From Castellaniella sp040276065 (GTDB lineage: Bacteria; Pseudomonadota; Gammaproteobacteria; Burkholderiales; Burkholderiaceae_B), in assembly GCF_040276065.1 (NCBI RefSeq), contig NZ_JBELOI010000011.1:1-64000 (forward strand): 64,000 nt of DNA. Direction: 5' to 3'. The notes beneath the pieces were generated by a model. The model had not been told where the DNA came from, searched no databases, and was given only the letters and a program-made list of their open reading frames with translations. Positions 62,308 to 64,000 of the stretch are shown here, piece by piece. How positions within the stretch are numbered: position 1 is the first letter of the stretch; the number at the start of each line of letters is the position of its first letter. The position numbers and the translations under genes are program-made.

Positions 62308-64000
62308 TCAGGCGGGGTCCGCCTCGCGCTCGATCGCCTCGATGTCCTCCTGCACCTTCAGCCAATCGTCCTCGAGTGCCTGGTGGGCCTTGCTGAGCTC
62401 GCCGTGCTCGGCGAGCAGGGCGGGGCGCGCCTCCTTGTGCGCGTCCGTGTAGAAATCCGGGTCGGCGATCCGCGCATCGATTTCCTCGAGCCGGGCGCCG
62501 GTGCGGGCCATGTCGGACTCGATCCGGCGCAGGCGTTCCTCGAGGGGCTTGCGGAGCGCCGCAAGCTGCTGGCGCGCCTGGGCCTGGAGGCGGCGCTGGG
62601 CCTTGCGGTCCGGCTCGGGGCGGGTGTCGATACGCGCATCCTCGCGTGCCTGTGCCCGCGCGGCCGTGCCGCGCCGTTGCAGCCAGTCGCGATAGTCCTC
62701 GAGGTCCCCATCGAAGGGCTCGACGCGGCCGTCAGCCACGATCCAGAACTCGTCCACCGTGGTGCGCAGCAAGTGGCGATCGTGCGAGACCAGCAGGACG
62801 CTGCCGGGAAAACCCGCCAGGGCATGCGCCAGCGCCTCGCGCGTATCCACGTCCAGGTGGTTGCTGGGCTCGTCGAGCAGCAGAAGATTGGGTTTGCGCC
62901 AGACGATCAGCGCGAGGGCGAGGCGCGCCTTTTCGCCGCCGGAAAAAGGCGCCACCGGTGTGTCCACCATGTCGCCGCCGAAGCCAAAGCCGCCCAGCAT
63001 GTTGCGCAGCGCCTGCTCGCGCGCGTCCGGTGCGATCCGGATGAAATGCTGCAGGGGCGTGAGCGCGGGGTCCAGGACATCGAGCTGCTGTTGGGCGAAA
63101 TAACCGATCTCCAGGCCCTTGGCGGGCCGGTAGTCGCCGGCGAGCGGCGCGAGCTCGCGCGCCAGGGTCTTGACCAGCGTGCTCTTGCCCGCGCCGTTGG
63201 CGCCCAGGATGCCGATGCGGCTGCCGCCGCGCACGACGAGGCTGATGCCGGCGAGCACCCGCCGAGTCTCGCCGTTCGCCGCGTCGTATCCCAGGTCGGC
63301 CTCCGCGAGCGTCAGCAGCGTGTCGGGTGTCTGGACCGGATCGGGCAGGCGGATGTCGATCCCCGATTCCACGGCCAGCGGGGCGAGCGTCTGCATGCGC
63401 GCCAGCGCCTTGACGCGGCTTTGTGCCTGCCGGGCCTTGGTTGCCTTGGCCTTGAAGCGGTCGATAAAGGATTGCAGATGGGCCGCCGTGCGCGCCTGGC
63501 GCTCGCGGGTGAGTTGATTCTGGCGTAACCGCTCGGCGCGCTGCTCGAGAAACGACTCGTAGCCACCCTTATAGCGCACGAGCTTGCCCTGGTCGAAATG
63601 CAGGATGACTCCGGCGATGGCGTCGAGGAATTCGGTGTCATGCGAGATCAGCAGCACTGTTCCCGGATAGGCCGATAGCCAGCGCTCCAGCCAGAGCATG
63701 GCGTCCAGGTCCAGGTGGTTGGTCGGCTCATCGAGCAGCAGCAGGTCCGAGGGCGCCATGAGCGCGCGCGCCAGGGCGATGCGCATCTGCCAGCCGCCTG
63801 AGAAGCTCGCGACGGGGCGCTGCCACTCGTCCGGGCCGAATCCCAGGCCGGCCAGCAGTTGCTCGGCGCGCGACGGCGCGCTCCAGGCCTGGACCTCGAC
63901 CAGCGCGGCCTCGAGCTCGGCGATGACCTGGCCGTCCTCGTCCGGCGTCGCCGCGCGGCGGGCCTGGAGCGCACGCAGCCGGGCATCGCCGTCCATGACG
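62308..64000 (-). CDS. yheS: ABC-F family ATPase, YheS-like (5' end outside window)
   Basis: 564 codons are visible; the frame continues past the window edge, so the true start and the first Walker A are missing. It contains the signature (SFSGGWQMRIALARAL) and Walker B (LLLLDEPTNHLD) of the first ABC domain, the linker helices (about residues 160-210), and a full second domain with GANGAGKST, FSGGEKARLALALIVW and LLLLDEPSNHLD. The GYFAQQQLD and VEPFDGDLEDYRDWL segments and the charged coiled-coil tail match E. coli YheS. ABC-F proteins act on the ribosome. Confidence 0.93.
   Translation of the reverse strand, partial: VMDGDARLRALQARRAATPDEDGQVIAELEAALVEVQAWSAPSRAEQLLAGLGFGPDEWQRPVASFSGGWQMRIALARALMAPSDLLLLDEPTNHLDLDAMLWLERWLSAYPGTVLLISHDTEFLDAIAGVILHFDQGKLVRYKGGYESFLEQRAERLRQNQLTRERQARTAAHLQSFIDRFKAKATKARQAQSRVKALARMQTLAPLAVESGIDIRLPDPVQTPDTLLTLAEADLGYDAANGETRRVLAGISLVVRGGSRIGILGANGAGKSTLVKTLARELAPLAGDYRPAKGLEIGYFAQQQLDVLDPALTPLQHFIRIAPDAREQALRNMLGGFGFGGDMVDTPVAPFSGGEKARLALALIVWRKPNLLLLDEPSNHLDVDTREALAHALAGFPGSVLLVSHDRHLLRTTVDEFWIVADGRVEPFDGDLEDYRDWLQRRGTAARAQAREDARIDTRPEPDRKAQRRLQAQARQQLAALRKPLEERLRRIESDMARTGARLEEIDARIADPDFYTDAHKEARPALLAEHGELSKAHQALEDDWLKVQEDIEAIEREADPA

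Overview
The window is GC-rich, densely packed bacterial chromosome. Gene content and order (argG/DUF3579/argF/rpsT/murJ; adk-kdsB-Trm112-lpxK-exbD-exbB; clpS-clpA-pqiABC; dut-coaBC-lspA-ileS-ribF; purN-rsmB-desaturase-uvrD) fit a betaproteobacterium of the Burkholderiales, most likely Alcaligenaceae (Bordetella/Achromobacter/Castellaniella relatives). The taxon is inferred from synteny and protein character, not from a search. No insertion sequences, CRISPR arrays, prophage genes or rRNA were seen.

Layout. (1) 0.2-4.1 kb: a PKMT-type SAM methyltransferase divergent from a lone flagellin gene that has a clear sigma-28 promoter and a perfect hairpin terminator. (2) 4.2-13.3 kb: metabolic and transport genes: PQQ glucose dehydrogenase, an atypical SDR, a Gfo/Idh/MocA oxidoreductase, serine acetyltransferase, CorA, a quinone-oxidoreductase-like protein, an exported protein of unknown function and a free-standing PAS protein. 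(3) 13.5-16.2 kb: a compact block of alcohol dehydrogenase, cupin and XRE-cupin regulator, partly AT-richer, ending beside the 3' end of a tRNA-Ala(CGC). (4) 16.5-27.3 kb: an alpha/beta hydrolase, arginine biosynthesis, then a run of minus-strand housekeeping genes for ribosome, peptidoglycan, nucleotides and lipid A. (5) 27.3-27.7 kb: a 405-bp intergenic region with DnaA-box-like sites and an AT-rich stretch. (6) 27.7-37 kb: xseA, sodB, DUF192, cold-shock gene, clpS-clpA and pqiABC. (7) 37-46 kb: trifunctional PutA and a complete branched-chain amino acid ABC transporter (livJHMGF type), both concerned with amino-acid use. (8) 46-57.7 kb: housekeeping genes in two divergent blocks that meet between ribF and purN. 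(9) 57.6-62.2 kb: a five-gene minus-strand operon with a NitT/TauT-type ABC importer, an acyl-CoA-dehydrogenase-fold flavoprotein and an AhpD-like protein. (10) 62.3-64 kb: a YheS-type ABC-F ATPase cut by the window edge.

Two places look most promising for undescribed biology. The first is the flagellin/PKMT divergon, where protein lysine methylation of flagellin is a testable idea. The second is the 57.6-62.2 kb operon, whose acyl-CoA-dehydrogenase-like enzyme has Thr where the canonical catalytic Glu should be. That, together with the importer and the AhpD-like partner, suggests flavin-dependent oxidation of an imported small molecule. The DnaA-box cluster at 27.45-27.67 kb and the paired dyads upstream of putA are the most interesting non-coding signals.
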